Shown: positions 46,327 to 58,226, numbered from the stretch's first letter. The stretch is 64,000 nt of DNA from Nymphaea colorata (GCF_008831285.2 NC_045149.1:11002417-11066416), one strand, 5' to 3'. Made by a program: numbers and translations. The notes: generated by a model from the letters alone, not told the origin.

Positions 46327-47460
46327 TGTTACACCCACTATACAGAGTGATGAGGCAAAACATGTAAATCTTACATATTTCAAAAGTGAACAATATCATA
46401 AGCAAAATTCAAAATCTAGAGGTAACATACTAATTCCGAATGAGCAGGGCTTCCCACTGCCCGACATAAAGCCGAAGCCCCTACTTGAGCCCTCATCCTC
46501 CTAGTGTATAGGGTCTGCATGTAGTGCCTCGGGGTGCTGCCCCTGCCACATTTCAAGTTGCATGTCAGTGGCCTCTATTTTCAGAACAATGAGTTGATAT
46601 CCTAGAGATTTGAACAAGCATTTGACTTCCAACTAGCTCAGCAAGAATCTACTAGAATCCTTAAACATATTATTCTTAGAGAACAGTCATTCTTATCATA
46701 TTATAATCTATCAAGTTCTAATGTGGAGTTACTAATTAACATTTCCAAGGAAAAATCATATTTAGAAAGACAATCTAAGCAACTTGATTAACTATAAACT
46801 TATAGCATAGAAAATGAAAAATAAGCAATAATACAATTTTTAATAAATTCTACTCACCATGAAAGTAATATTTTTGTTCAGTATGACCTCTGGTTGTACT
46901 CGTTTTTGCCTAGAGGTAAATAATGTGGGTTCAATAATAAAACTTCAGACATAGACCTCAAATCAAATTCTACCAAGCATTGGGTACACCCTCTTACTTT
47001 TGGCCTGGTTAGAACTACCGTAACCCATTTTAATCAATCTCAGCCCTAATCTAGAGGGAATCCCCAAATTCTAGCCTTACATGCTCATTCAGCCCTCTTA
47101 TTTCTAAAACCTCTATAAATATAAGCAATGCATCCAAACGCCTAATATATTAATTTATAAAAGTGAGATAGAAATTAAAGAAGAAACATAAATTCAAAAT
47201 GACTTTACCTCTCTTATTCATCATCCTCTTCTTGTTCTTCTCTACTTTTCTCCCTCTCTATTGTTCTCTCTCTCTCTCTCTTTCTCTCCCTCTCTCTCTC
47301 TCTCTCTCTCGCCCCCTGCCCCCCTTCTTGTGTCCCCCTTTCTTATTTTGTCTTTCTATGTCTTGGTTTTTTTTCAAAGTAAAAGGGAGAAAAGGCAGTT
47401 GGGCTTCAAGAAGCCTTTTGCACCTCTAGTTCATGAAATAAGTCCATTGATCTTATAAGC
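46327..47460 (+). repeat. Probable chromovirus-type LTR (plus strand), right end uncertain
   Basis: Starts TGTTACACCCACTATACAGA, followed by GTGATGAGGCAAAACATGTA, wording I associate with LTR starts of plant Del/Tekay-type chromoviruses. A TATA box CTATAAATATAAGC lies near 47110-47124, about 0.8 kb in, followed by a CT-rich leader. No matching second LTR, PBS or TSD was found, so it may be a solo LTR or a fragment. Right border is a guess. Confidence 0.45.
47263..47312. repeat. (CT)n microsatellite
   Basis: CT dinucleotide runs with few interruptions. Open frames of Leu/Ser across it are artefacts. Confidence 0.95.
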
Positions 47461-47794
47461 CCCCTTATAGCAAGGTCAAGTGGAACTGCTTTTCCTCTTT
47501 AAAGGAAATTTTTGTCCTAGAAATAACCTAACCTCTTAAAGTTTATAAGGATGTTGTGATCACCTATTGTGTTCTTGTTCTCATGCCACAACTACCTCTG
47601 GTAAATAGGTCCATTGCTCTTTTAATAAGGATACAACTTTTCCATGAATGATGGAATCTTTTTATCAAGAATACACACTAGTCTAACTAAATAGGTCAAG
47701 TCCTCATCAATTGGATAGGTTGTTCTTTTTGCATATATAAATGATTGTATACTTTCTCAATATCGATACATAGAAGACTAAGAATTTTTTATGG

Positions 47795-48412
47795 TTCTGA
47801 GGTAATTTAGTCTGAATGCCACATCACCTATTTTCTTTAAGATTTCATATGGTCCAATGCACCTCAAAGTTAATTTAACATTGTTACCAAATCAAGGTCT
47901 AATTCACTCAAAACTTAATTTATCATTGTTACCAAACCAGGCTACCCCTTTGTAAGGTGAAACCTTTTGAAATACTTTATTTCCAACTTCAATTGAAGAA
48001 CTTATGTACCTATTATCCCCATAGCTTTTTGTTTGATCTTAGGTTATTTTCATGTTTTATTTGATCAACTTGACTTTTTCTTTAGTCTTAATAACTTCCT
48101 TTCACTCACTTTATGTTCACACACAAGCATCCTATATCTTCTATCATAAAGAGCTTCATAAGGTGTCATTCCAAAACTTGATTGGTAACTATTGTTATAA
48201 GCAAATTCCGCTAAGGGCAAGTGTATATCTCAAGAGCCCTAAAATTTTAGTATGCAAGCGCGTAATGTGTCTTCTAATGTTTGTATTGTTCTTTTGTTTG
48301 ACTATCTATTTATAGTCGAAATCTACTATTATACTCAGTTTGACTCCCAAAACTATGTGCAAACTATGTCTGAACTCTTAAGTAAATTGAGAGGTCTCTT
48401 GATTGCTGTTCA
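47795..48412 (-). pseudogene. Ty3/gypsy chromovirus integrase remnant
   Basis: On the minus strand, from 48412 downward: SQFT, a region matching ...LG.KLS... of the integrase core, then LALSGICL (degraded LPLAEFAYN), SYQSSFGMTPYEALYDRRYR (about 48190-48128), and the C-terminal part VSPYKGVAWFGNNDKLSFE and CIGPYEILKKIGDVAFRLN (about 47975-47815). This is the usual chromovirus integrase end, where KLSPRYIGPFEIL is typical. Stops and frameshifts are present and part of the C-terminal domain is duplicated (FGNNxKL occurs twice). It is cut at 48412 by the Harbinger element; the missing upstream part was not found on the far side. Confidence 0.85.
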
Positions 48413-49329
48413 TTGGGACAGGACAAACAAGATGTCCTATCCATCACACTACTATCTTGTCCTCATGGACAATGATGTTCCTTGTCTACCGTTTGGTAAT
48501 TTTAGATACAAAACACTATGTTCCTCTTGTCCGGTGTTTGTTTTGTATATGTTTGTTATGTTTGTTCTATCTGTCCTGTCTGGCGTTTGTTTCTATTTAG
48601 TTTGATCTGTCTGTTGTGTCCAATGTTTGTGTCTTCCATGGCTAGTTCTGTCAGTTATGTCTGTCCTGTCTGGTGTTTTTTTATATTTTGTTCGAAACTA
48701 TCTGTTCTATCTAGTCTCTGTGTCTTCTATGATCAGTTTTGTTTATTATATCTATTCTGTCTGCTATATGATGACAAGAATATCTTATTTTTTGAACATG
48801 TTATATCAAAACAAGTATAAAAGTCATAACAACATGTTATATGTAAATCAATACGTTTGATAACATGATCCATAATATTATAGCAAAATGAACTCTTTGA
48901 ATAGATTCATATATATAACAAAAACAACATTACTGTTAAATGTTCAAACATTTATATAGTCACGAGTATCAAGTAAAATTTTGAAATACAAATAGTTTAA
49001 AATGTTCAACTGTTGTAAGCCATATGTTGGAATACATTGACACAAAAATAGTTATAAAACTTAAGAATAAAGCTACTAAAAATACAAAAATAACTATAAC
49101 AACTGGCTAGATTATTAGTCTTTTGTCCTAGACACTACTCTTCCCATCGAAACCATGTAATACTTGAGAAGATGCATCACTGTCTAGTTCCTGCATTTCA
49201 AAAATTAAAAAGATGAACAAATAATTAGATTATCACCATAAAGTATTAAAATAATCAAGTATAATTAAGACAATGACATATAATATAATAAAAATATTAG
49301 GCAATGAGTATCTTACTTGAAACATAATC

Positions 49330-50296
49330 ATTCTACATCATTGAAATAATTTGCTCACAAAGTCCATTGTTGCTACCACGTAGTTGTGTTTGTTTAGTAT
49401 TTTCATCATCATTTATAATTTCATTTACTTCACTATCATTTATATCATCAAAAGGAAATTTTTGAGCATTTGGATTGTAGTTGATTATAAATTATGACGA
49501 ATGCTGCTTGTATAATTTTTACTTGGGTGGATATAGGATATGACACATGATTCTTCAAAATCAGAAACCTTGCCTTAAGCAAACCAAACACTCTTCACAG
49601 TAGGGGGCAAAGATGAGTGTTTATAGTTGTACAATTCTTCTTTTCTCTCAATTTGTCTAGATCCAGACACATTAAACTCTGATCGATGGTACCGGCTTCC
49701 TCTATATAGAGTTAATAAACCGACAATATTTAGATATCCAATATCGACAAATAATATTTACGTATTTCATAAACAATAGTATGTAATATGTCAGTCAAAC
49801 AATTAAATTCATCATAGTAAATTTAAACCATTCATGTTTATTTTCTTACCATGTGGAACTTCTAATGGATGAAGATTATCTTCTAATGCATTGTACAATA
49901 CTCTTGCATCAGTTGCACTTTCCTTTCAACTGGCTAGTATGTAGTAAAACCACATATTGAATTTCACCACTGTTAAAGCATTTTGAGATTAGAACCATTT
50001 TCTATTTCGCGAACAATTTTGGCTATCTTTTTAGACATATACTAGAATATATGTACCACCCATTGCTCACAAACAGCTACTGTCGTATCATCTCTACATC
50101 TCATGTGTTCATGTGAAATACAAAGAATTGCTTTCAAAACTAAGTTGAAGTACTTACTAATTGTTGGTCCTGAGTGCTGAAAATCAGACTGGGCTTGTCG
50201 ATTTCTTTGATTATGTCCCAAAGTAACGACAAACGTCACTACTTGTTCTTCAATTGTGATTTTTCTTGAATCACACAACTCCCTATTTTTTAACAA
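49330..50296 (-). pseudogene. PIF/Harbinger DDE transposase remnant
   Basis: Minus-strand N-terminal piece (50296-50042): TIEEQVVTFVVTLGHNQRNR then SDFQHSGPTISKYFNLVLKA, the conserved start of plant HARBI1/ALP1-type transposases (usual: .S.EE.VA.FL...GH..RNR.....F..SGET.SR.F..VL.A). Further down (about 49740-49540) GLLTLYRGSRYHRSEF and ELYNYKHSSLPPTVKSVWFA match the third catalytic region (PY.G.RYHL.EF, E.FN.RH.SLR..IER.FG). Between these the catalytic Asp regions are not clearly readable. Several stops; inactive. Such proteins usually act together with the Myb-like ORF1 protein. Confidence 0.85.
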
Positions 50297-51516
50297 ATTA
50301 CATAATAAAGCATATGTTCATTGATCCACTCTCAATATTTCTATACAATTTCTTGAGTATTCATGCATATAGTCATGCACAAATAGGGGCCCTGCTAGTC
50401 AATCAGTGTGTACTAAATTTCTAGTAGGTCAACCATGACCTTTTAAGCATTTCATCATCAACTACATAATAAGAATAAAGATAGTTGTGGATATTTCATC
50501 CATCCTAATAATAAATACACAAATTTATGAGAATAAACACTATCTAATTACAAAGAATTGTGAAATAAAAATCAATTGTAAGAATGAATTTATAACCATT
50601 TATAATACAAAAAATTAAAAACATCAAAAATACACTATTACAAACAACTAGAATATATCACAAATTATAACAGATACACACAACAAAAGTAATGCATAAT
50701 TACAAACCTCCATAACGATACTTAGTTACAAACATTACATGTTGTTAGCCAATCTACATTTAGAACCAGCTAACCTGCAATCATGTGGCATCATAAGAAA
50801 AGTGTTTCCTTTATCAAAATTGAAAAATAAATCGACTGATCTGAAAACAAATTATTATCCATTTTCTCTTTTGCATACATGTTCTTCAATTGTGATTTTT
50901 CTTGAATCACACAACTCCCTAATTTTTAACAAATTACATAATAAAGCATATGTTTGTTGATCCACTCTCAATATTTCTATACAATTTCTTGAGTATTCAT
51001 GCATATAGTCATGCACAAATAGGGGCCCTGCTAGTCAATCCGTGTGTACTAAATTTCTAGTAGGTCAACCATGACCTTTTAAGCATTTCATCATCAACTA
51101 CATAATAAGAATAAAGATAGTTGTGGATATTTCATCCATCCTAATAATAAATACACAAATTTATGAGAATAAACACTATCTAATTACAAAGAATTGTGAA
51201 ATAAAAATCAATTGAAAGAATGAATTTATAACCATTTATAATACAAAAAATTAAAAACATCAAAAATACACTATTACAAACAACTAGAATATATCACAAA
51301 TTATAACAGATACACACAACAAAAGTAATGCATAATTACAAACCTCCATAACGATACTTAGTTACAAACATTACATGTTGTTAGCCAATCTACATTTAGA
51401 ACCAGCTAACTTGCAATCATGTGGCATCATAAGAAAAGTGTTTCCTTTATCAAAATTGAAAAATAAATCGACTGATCTGAAAACAAATTATTATCCATTT
51501 TCTCTTTTGCATACAT
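50244..51516. repeat. 636-bp direct tandem duplication (two units)
   Basis: Unit 1 is 50244-50879 and unit 2 is 50880-51515. Only a handful of differences were seen (for example TGTTCATTGATCC versus TGTTTGTTGATCC, and CAGTGTGTAC versus CCGTGTGTAC), so roughly 99% identical. The unit starts within the 5' end of the transposase coding piece (TTGTTCTTCAATTGTG) and ends in the ORF1-transposase spacer. The identical open frames at 50739 and 51375 are copies of the same non-coding sequence. Confidence 0.95.
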
Positions 51517-51521
51517 ATCCC

Positions 51522-52160
51522 TTAATAACACCTGTAGTATGTAGTTTGGGTTTTCACAAGTTGTCGTATGTACTCACCAATGGTTTCAAAAGTATCATCA
51601 TTTATAGTTGTGGAAGTTCTTGCTCTTTTGTTTCCCCATGCAGTTAGAGGTTTCTCCCTAAGTATGAGCATTGATATCCAAGTAGGTAACTGAAAATTAT
51701 TCTCATCTTGTTTATGCACATTTATTTGTACATCATCTAGTGCTCTACTATCTATGCCACTCATATGGTCACCCAATGTAGTAGAAGATCCTCAAATTTT
51801 CATTGCATGCTCATAATACTTCCATGTTGCTGGCAATTTATAGTTTTTTCTATTTGGGTACTTTTGTATATACTCTTTCCACACGTTATCATCTGCTTGT
51901 ATAATTTTTTTTATTTGGATTCCACACAAATCTTGAAGCATTGAGCATCTCTTTCATCAGTTGCAAGTCATTTTTTGCTCTGTTCAGTTTGTTTCAAATT
52001 TTTTCTAATGTAAACATTGGTCCATATGCTTCAACCAATTTTTGCTCAACCACCTTCATAACTATTTCTTTTAGCCCACCTGATGTCCACATTCCAGAAA
52101 TCTTAGCTTGCTCTAATATCATGTCAAATAAAAATTGCACTTGATCTTCATCCCCTGTAG
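51522..52160 (-). pseudogene. Harbinger ORF1: Myb/SANT-like DNA-binding protein remnant
   Basis: Minus strand from about 52145: FLFDMILEQAKISGMWTSGG, LKEIVMKVVEQKLVEAYGPM, KLNRAKNDLQLMKEMLNASR, FVWNP and VWKEYIQKYPNRKNYKLPAT. This is the Myb/SANT-like domain found in plant PIF/Harbinger ORF1 and in L10-interacting MYB-type proteins. A C-terminal tail (51776-51522) contains SGIDSRALDD and NKRARTSTTINDDTFETIGE, a basic patch that could be a nuclear signal. Stops after FTLEKI and in the YTSR region break it. In active elements this protein helps bind terminal repeats and import the transposase. Confidence 0.8.
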
Positions 52161-52596
52161 TTTGTCTTGGTGGCTACTCATTTAATTGTAATAGATAGAA
52201 GTACAAGAAGATCAAGCAATTTAGTTATATGAAATAAGTTTCAACAATTGACTTGTTGTGCGAATAAATAAATATACAACAACAATATTATAAGCCAAAG
52301 CTAAACATAATTCTTCATGTATTGTAATAGATGATAAAGAACAAGGAAGAAGATCGAATGATGAAATATTTGCAGAAATGAGAAATACCATACAAAAAAC
52401 AAAATTATGTACAACATTCACTCAAAATGTGAGAAAAATTCACGCCACAGCAGATTGCACACATAGCAAGAGTAAAACATCTAGATTTGGCAATCACAAT
52501 TCAAGAACAAACAAGAATATATACATTTCCTAACCACTATACATGCATACATGCATAGGCCGAACAACTGTGCTCTTTTGAGATGCATAAGAGATG

Positions 52597-52694
52597 GCCT
52601 TATTTTAGACCCAAAGCTGCCTTATAATGAATTTTGACACAAGCCCACCAATATATATATATATATATGTATGTATGTATGTATGTATATATAC

Positions 52695-52736
<42 letters not shown>

Positions 52737-52789
52737 GCCTTATTTTAGACCCAAAGCTGCCTTATAATGAATTTAGACACAAGCCCACC

Positions 52790-52829
<40 letters not shown>

Positions 52830-52880
52830 AAGCAATAAAAGGATCAATGTGTGTGTGTGTGAGAGAGAGAGAGAGATTAA
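52597..52880. repeat. Duplicated segment with AT/GT/AC/GA microsatellites
   Basis: GCCTTATTTTAGACCCAAAG and the following about 55 bp occur at 52597 and again at 52737 (140-bp offset), each running into a TATA microsatellite. The first continues through (GTAT)n, (GT)n and (TA)n, the second through (TA)n, (CA)n, then (GT)n and (GA)n to about 52875. Confidence 0.9.
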
Positions 52881-54480
52881 AAGAGGTGGTATGGTCAGTG
52901 AAACGAACTTTTGAAGAGCCTGGTGGTTTGGACGGTTACAGGAAGACTTTATATTTTTAATTATATTTAATTTTTTATCATATTGATAAATTTGAACAAT
53001 CTTTTTGCTAAACACTGCAGTAAAAGGTGGCAGATTGACATACATTAAATTTTAGTTAATTCGTTTTGGTTCTGAGCTTACGTGACTGTTATCAACACTA
53101 CATTAAAAGACTGCTTGTCATTTATTGCTGAGCTATACTTTCAACAGTAGCAGCAGAAAATTTTGAACTCTCTAATTGCTTTGGTAGGATGTGTCAATAA
53201 AAAAATTTGTACTGAAATGAGCTTTATCAAAAGGAGCAGGAGAAATTTCTGGACACTCTAGTTCTTATGGTAAGATATTGCCCAAAATTTGAGCAATCAA
53301 CAGCAGTTACTGCAGTTTATAACATCCTCCTCCTCCTGCATTTATGTTTCTTTTCATAAAGAAAATTTTCTCTTTTCCTCTATCTCCAAGCTGTCCATGG
53401 GGATCCACCTAACCTTTTTCTTTTATTGCTTTGGTAAGTAGATGTATTTGATAAGTTTTATCGGAAAGGCCATTAGTTTTACAATCAACAAGCCGCCCTT
53501 CAACCCCCAAAAGACAGAGAGCAATAGTTTTGGATCGATACACACTACCTCTCTCTCCCTCTCTGTGGTGGCTAAGAAGAAGGAGGTTCTAAAATTCTTT
53601 TTACCAAGTCAAGGTATGACTTGAGGACCAACCTCATCTTGAAGGCATGACCCGAGGAAAGAGACACTCAGTCTCAAGTCTTCTTCTACACCACCATTCA
53701 AGCTTGCATCGGACTAAAACGTTCCAGCAGGTCTGCTGCGGGTCTGTCCAAAATACTGCACTACAGGGTCCTTGGATTCTCTACGTCCTTTTGTTCCTCA
53801 TGTTTGAAGGTATAGAATACAAGAAATGCTGCTTGTCCCCCTACCAACAATTGAGCAATACTTTTCTTCAATAGTAAAACTACGATTTGTGCAACTTATA
53901 GGCTGAAGCTCTAGGCCTTAATGACATATTTTACAATGATATGATGTCTATTGAATGTTGTTGGATGAATAGGATAACCTTTGGGCTACCAGTAATTACT
54001 AGGAAGAAATTAAGACAAGTTCTCCCTGCTTCAGCAGGCTTTGCTGAACATATGATATTGCTAACTACTGATTATAGGAAGAGGATATTTAGGTTCGTAT
54101 TTGAGAGGAAGATAACCTTTACGCAAATATTTGAATTTTTCTTAAACATTTTAGGATTTTTAAGACACTAAAAATGTTCTTGGAATCACAACTATTTCAT
54201 GGTAAATTAGTTTCTGTTTCAAACAAATTTGCTAAGTAAAAGTGAGGTATTTATCATAATCTGCCACTGAGCTTGCCCTGTATTCCTTTTGACTGCATAG
54301 ACTAATGTCACATGTTGAACCCTTTGTAGTGTCTATATTTGAGCAGCACACAGTGCCCATTATGGGCACTTCTTAATTTTTTTCTCCTTTTCTTTCTGCC
54401 ACTGCAAGCAGGCTGGTGTTGTCCCATTGAATTTGTTTGAGATGAGAAAGAATACAAGAATAAAGAATGAAAGGATCAGA
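52881..54480. other. No identified gene
   Basis: Scattered short open frames of 60-76 codons, none recognised. The GAAGCTCTAGGCCTTAATG motif at about 53904 recurs as GAAGCTCTAAGCCTTAATG at 55387, pointing to a dispersed repeat. Confidence 0.4.
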
Positions 54481-55637
54481 CAAAGACAAACTCGCTACTA
54501 ACACGAACACAAAAGCACAGGCCAAACAGGACTAAGAAGCACACTCAGGAAGACCTATTAACAGAATAATAAACTCGAAGGACAGAAAATCATCTGAAAC
54601 CGCCAGAATTTCATATCCTTCGTTCATACAATGAAATCTGTCGATGTAGACATTGGCACCTAACTAACTGTCCTGCAACCACCTCTTCCACCTCATGTTA
54701 TTAGATTTTACAGAAATGGATTGCACATGAGTGGGAACTGCAGCTTAGGCTTGCTCTAAAAGTACCGCCTTGCCTAGAAGTCAACAGCCCTGAGGAACCT
54801 TGCATACTTCACAGCAACTAGTCTGTTACACCAAAGGACAACACTGCAAAATGTTTCTCCCTTCAAAACAAAAGTTGCAACTTCAATCGTCCAACCTTCC
54901 ATATATTTTAACAACCAGATTGGGGTGAATGTTTTTGACATTAACCACAGGCTTAATGATTCAAGAATTTGGCTAGACCAATTCTGTTTTTTAAATGACT
55001 CAGAACATGCATGCCAAACTACATGCCTTTTTTGGGCAATGGTTATGCATTGCCCTATATGAAAAGCTTGATTACAGAATAACCAGATTTTCCAAACACT
55101 AATATTGAAACAAAGAAGCCAACACTTCCTCCATTCTTTGCAACAAAACTTCTTCCTCTTCCATCAAAGGAAAATGGAGCAAAAATCACAAGAGGGACTT
55201 TTAGTACACCAAACAAGGATGTCACTTTTAATCAGACTGCTTTTGAAATAAACAGAGCATGAGAAAAATAGAAGGCTTTGATCTTCCATAGAATCTCTAC
55301 ATAGTTTGCATGAGAAGCTAAGGCAACCTCTAGTAGTTGCAACCTAGCTTTCGTCAATGATATTTTATATATCATTTACTAGATGTGAAGCTCTAAGCCT
55401 TAATGTCATATTGTACAAGATTAGCATCCCAACCGTTTTGCATCGAGACATATTCATCATACAGAAACAAACAAACTCCAAATACAAACATGAAAGTGTC
55501 TGACTTCTTTTCTCACGTACAACAAAAACTACAAATAAAGTCATTCTCCTATACAAAACAAAGAGAAGGAAAATACCACATTATGTGGTTAACGAATTTA
55601 CAGAGTAACAACAGATAGAAAACCTAACAAGCACAAA
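54481..55637 (-). other. Unassigned region; possible decayed LINE-like C-terminal sequence
   Basis: The minus strand at about 55110-54780 reads IWLFCNQAFHMGQCITIAQK and TFTPIWLLKYMEGWTIEVAT with stops. The Trp/Cys-rich wording is loosely like the zinc-binding end of plant LINE reverse transcriptases, but no catalytic motif is visible. Could equally be a host pseudogene. Confidence 0.2.
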
Positions 55638-55681
55638 GAGAGAGAGAAAAAGAGAGAGAGAGGGGAGAGAGAGAGAGAGAT
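55638..55681. repeat. (GA)n microsatellite
   Basis: GA runs with a few A and G interruptions. Confidence 0.93.
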
Positions 55682-55961
55682 GGTAACAATTGCTCTACTA
55701 GTCATATTATTGGTAACAATACAGAGAAGATGCCCTTAAAAAATGCTTTGCCTTGTAAGCTTGTAAAGAAAGAGGGCGAAGGGAAAGAAAAATATAAGCA
55801 CACGAATATGTTTTTCAATAACATTTCGAGGATGCTATAAACATTTTGCCATTTCAATGGCATGGATAGATACAAGGAGGAAGGAAGAGAGACAATGAGA
55901 GAAATAAAGAAAAGGGAACCCCAAATCAATGAAAAGGAGCAAAAACCCTAGTTACTACAAA

Positions 55962-56411
55962 TCAGAGACAAATAAAGGGAGGGAGTGAGAGAGAAAACAA
56001 GCGAAAGAGAGAAAAATGAGAACTGGACCTCACCTGGAAAGAAAAGCTATTCATGGCAATGGAGCTCCTTGCAGCAATGAAGGTGATCGGATGACCCGTC
56101 ATCAATGGAATGGGGGAAGGAAGACACGTCGGTAGATGGAATGGAGGAAGAGAGCAACAGAGAAAGTGGGGGAGAAAGGTGTAAAGTAGTGGGCATGGGC
56201 GAGGGGGAGAGATAGTGGAGAAGAAGAGAAAGAGAAAGGGCGAGGGATGCTCAGGGGTGGAAGGTGTGTTCTGTTCCACGTTGTTCCGAGGGTTAGCTCG
56301 AAATAATATGGAATAGGAGGGTAATTTATACCCCTGTTCAATCGTCCGCTGTGTCCATCTTATACTACGAACGGTGTTTGATAAAAAAAATCGACTAAAC
56401 AGGACATGCAT
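55962..56411 (-). other. Possible 5' UTR and first exon of a minus-strand gene
   Basis: A CT-rich (minus strand) stretch of the kind seen in plant 5' UTRs is followed by an open frame ending ...ARSSIAMNSFSFQ and then CAG|GTGAGG, a strong splice donor at about 56036. The full open frame is 149 codons, rich in Pro, Ser and Phe in its UTR-like part, so the real start would be one of the later ATGs (for example MTGHPITFIA). Downstream exons were not recognised. Weak evidence; may be the edge of a gene fragment. Confidence 0.25.
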
Positions 56412-57869
56412 GTTTCATTCTATGTGTCTTGTAGCCATCAAATGCCCTCTGAGGGTCCCTATCAACACTATAGATGCTGGTACACATGTTGCCTTACTAT
56501 CTCAACAATGAATAATTGGATTAATTTGTCAATTGTAACTTTTCTCTTAATTGCTAAGATGTATGTAGATTTAGTATCAATTTATAACTACCTAGATAGC
56601 TTAATTTCCACTTTGATTATGAGGTAAATAGTTTACGTGCAAAATTTTTGAGATCTTTCACATAACCAATGAGAATTGATTTACTGAAATCCATTAAATA
56701 AAACAAAGGTGAGGTCCATCTTGTCGGCATGAGGATTGACTATTGTAGATGCCTTTATCCAACCAATTGATCTAAGGACTAAGAGTACATCATTTGAGAC
56801 CTAAAATGCCTAAGCATTAGGTCACAAACCTAATGAACATTGTGAAACACAAAATACATATGTTCCTAAATTTGAAAACAGGATTTGGTTTTGAAAGCTA
56901 AGACAACTCTCAAGGCAGTGTCCTAGGTGAATTGATGATAATGCCCTTGTCATCGTCAGGTTCATGCCATAAAGACTTATGACTACAAGATGTATGCAAA
57001 GTGGTTTTGTAAAAGCGAATAAAAAATAGATTGAAAATCGAATTGTCTTGAAAAATTGGCTTTCGAAAACAAATTTGAAAATTATGATGTGTTTTGAAAA
57101 TGTGCCATAAAATATGTTAATGTGTTCAATACTTTTGTGCAGTAGATATGACTACTACATGAAAGATGTCGAACCTACTTGATTTCTTGGATGATGGTGC
57201 ACATGTATGAAGAGCATCTGTATTGATCAACACATGGAAGAATTGAAATAAAAAGATGCATGTGATGCCCATGAAAGAAAAACACTAGATTCACTTCAGA
57301 AGATGGTCAAGCACCTACATGCAATGCGTCCTAGTCTAATGATGGAAAGTTTAATTGCTCCACTTGTATTCAAATTGATTATACCTTACTTCATTGGCAA
57401 TGTAAGCAAAGGAATACACAATCTGGCAAAACAAAACAGCCTTGCACACATAAGACAAACAAGAAAATGAAGATGATGTATGCAACTAAAAGTAAGTCCA
57501 ATGGCATTGTATTGTCAAGGGAATGTTCTCACATATTATGCATCACATTTCCTGCTAACTCATGTAGATCCTAAATGAAAAGCCAAATAGATTATCCAAC
57601 TAGCTGGTCCCAACCAGCTGAGCAAGTTACTTCAAATTAATGTGAAACTTGACACACAAGCCCTAGGCAATCTAGATAAACCACTCAAAGTGATAAAATG
57701 AGAAAATGGTGCATGGAACTTGACTTATAGCATCACAAAGTTGAGAAAATTTTTGAATTGTGCAGAAATGAGATTGTGAATTGCAGAAAATAGACTTAAA
57801 AATTGGACATGTTTGGGATGTCAAACAATGTTGGTTTGACATGAAATTTGGATTGCGACTTTTAGATTG
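56412..57869. other. No identified gene; repeat-like AT-rich sequence
   Basis: No protein motif recognised on either strand. The wording (for example GAAAATCGAATTGTCTTGAA) resembles LTR or LARD internal sequence, but no borders can be set. Confidence 0.35.
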
Positions 57870-58213
57870 TCAAAGAAATGCACCGAGGTGACAGATTTGA
57901 AAAAGCTGTCAGGACGAAAGAGAAACGATGTGACAAACAAACATTAAAATTCTGGTTTAGCAAAAGAGAATATATGATAGTACAAAAAATTATGCACAGT
58001 TCTAGCATGAGAGATGTTGAGGGCTATTTCTATGTCATGTGGAGGCCTTGTATAATTTAGTAGAAGTCCTGGGGTGTTATGTTTTTATTTGTATTTCTTT
58101 TGTGGACTTGATATGTAATTCCTTTTAGCCTAACATATTCCCATTAATAATGGATCAGGTTAATAAAGTGAAGACTTATTTTTTTTCTCTCTAAGTCTGC
58201 GTAACATGTCACA
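57870..58213 (+). repeat. Decayed copia-type LTR 3' end
   Basis: The sequence up to GTAACATGTCACA (58213) has LTR-like wording (TGGATCAGGTTAATAAAGTG, then a T run and CTCTCTAAGTCTGCG) and is followed directly by a PBS-like site. The LTR start was not located, and no pol domain follows. Confidence 0.4.
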
Positions 58214-58226
58214 TAATATTAGAGCC
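58214..58226 (+). other. Degraded tRNA-Met type primer binding site
   Basis: TAATATTAGAGCC matches TGGTATCAGAGCC at 10 of 13 positions and sits just after an LTR-like CA end, as in the copia element at 1097. Confidence 0.45.

Larger units (their letters stand above)
48415..52430 (-). mobile_element. PIF/Harbinger transposon B, degenerate
   Basis: Carries both Harbinger genes on the minus strand: a Myb/SANT-like ORF1 (51522-52160) upstream and a DDE transposase (49330-50296). The left boundary GGGACAGGACAAACAAGATG at 48415 matches the left end of relic A, and ATT precedes it as a possible 3-bp target site. The expected inverted copy of this terminus was not found at the right, so the right border (about 52430) is only estimated. 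It cuts a chromovirus integrase relic. A 636-bp tandem duplication lies between the two genes. Confidence 0.75.

Noticed and set aside
46304-46504. 66-codon open frame ending in a Pro-rich tail
   Set aside because: Coincides with the start of a chromovirus-type LTR; no known protein.
47199-47458. Open frames rich in Leu, Ser and Pro resembling a signal peptide
   Set aside because: Caused by the CT microsatellite downstream of an LTR TATA box.
50739-51647. Two nearly identical open frames (MLLANLHLEPANLQSCG...)
   Set aside because: Produced by the 636-bp tandem duplication of non-coding Harbinger spacer; no protein similarity recognised.
52558-52570. GGCCGAACAA resembling the Harbinger left end of relic A
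   Set aside because: Same orientation as the left end, so it cannot be the right terminus, and the match is only 10 bp.
54321-54331. CCTTTGTAGTG resembling a CACTA right terminus
   Set aside because: Only about 10 bp, no subterminal repeats and no partner terminus.
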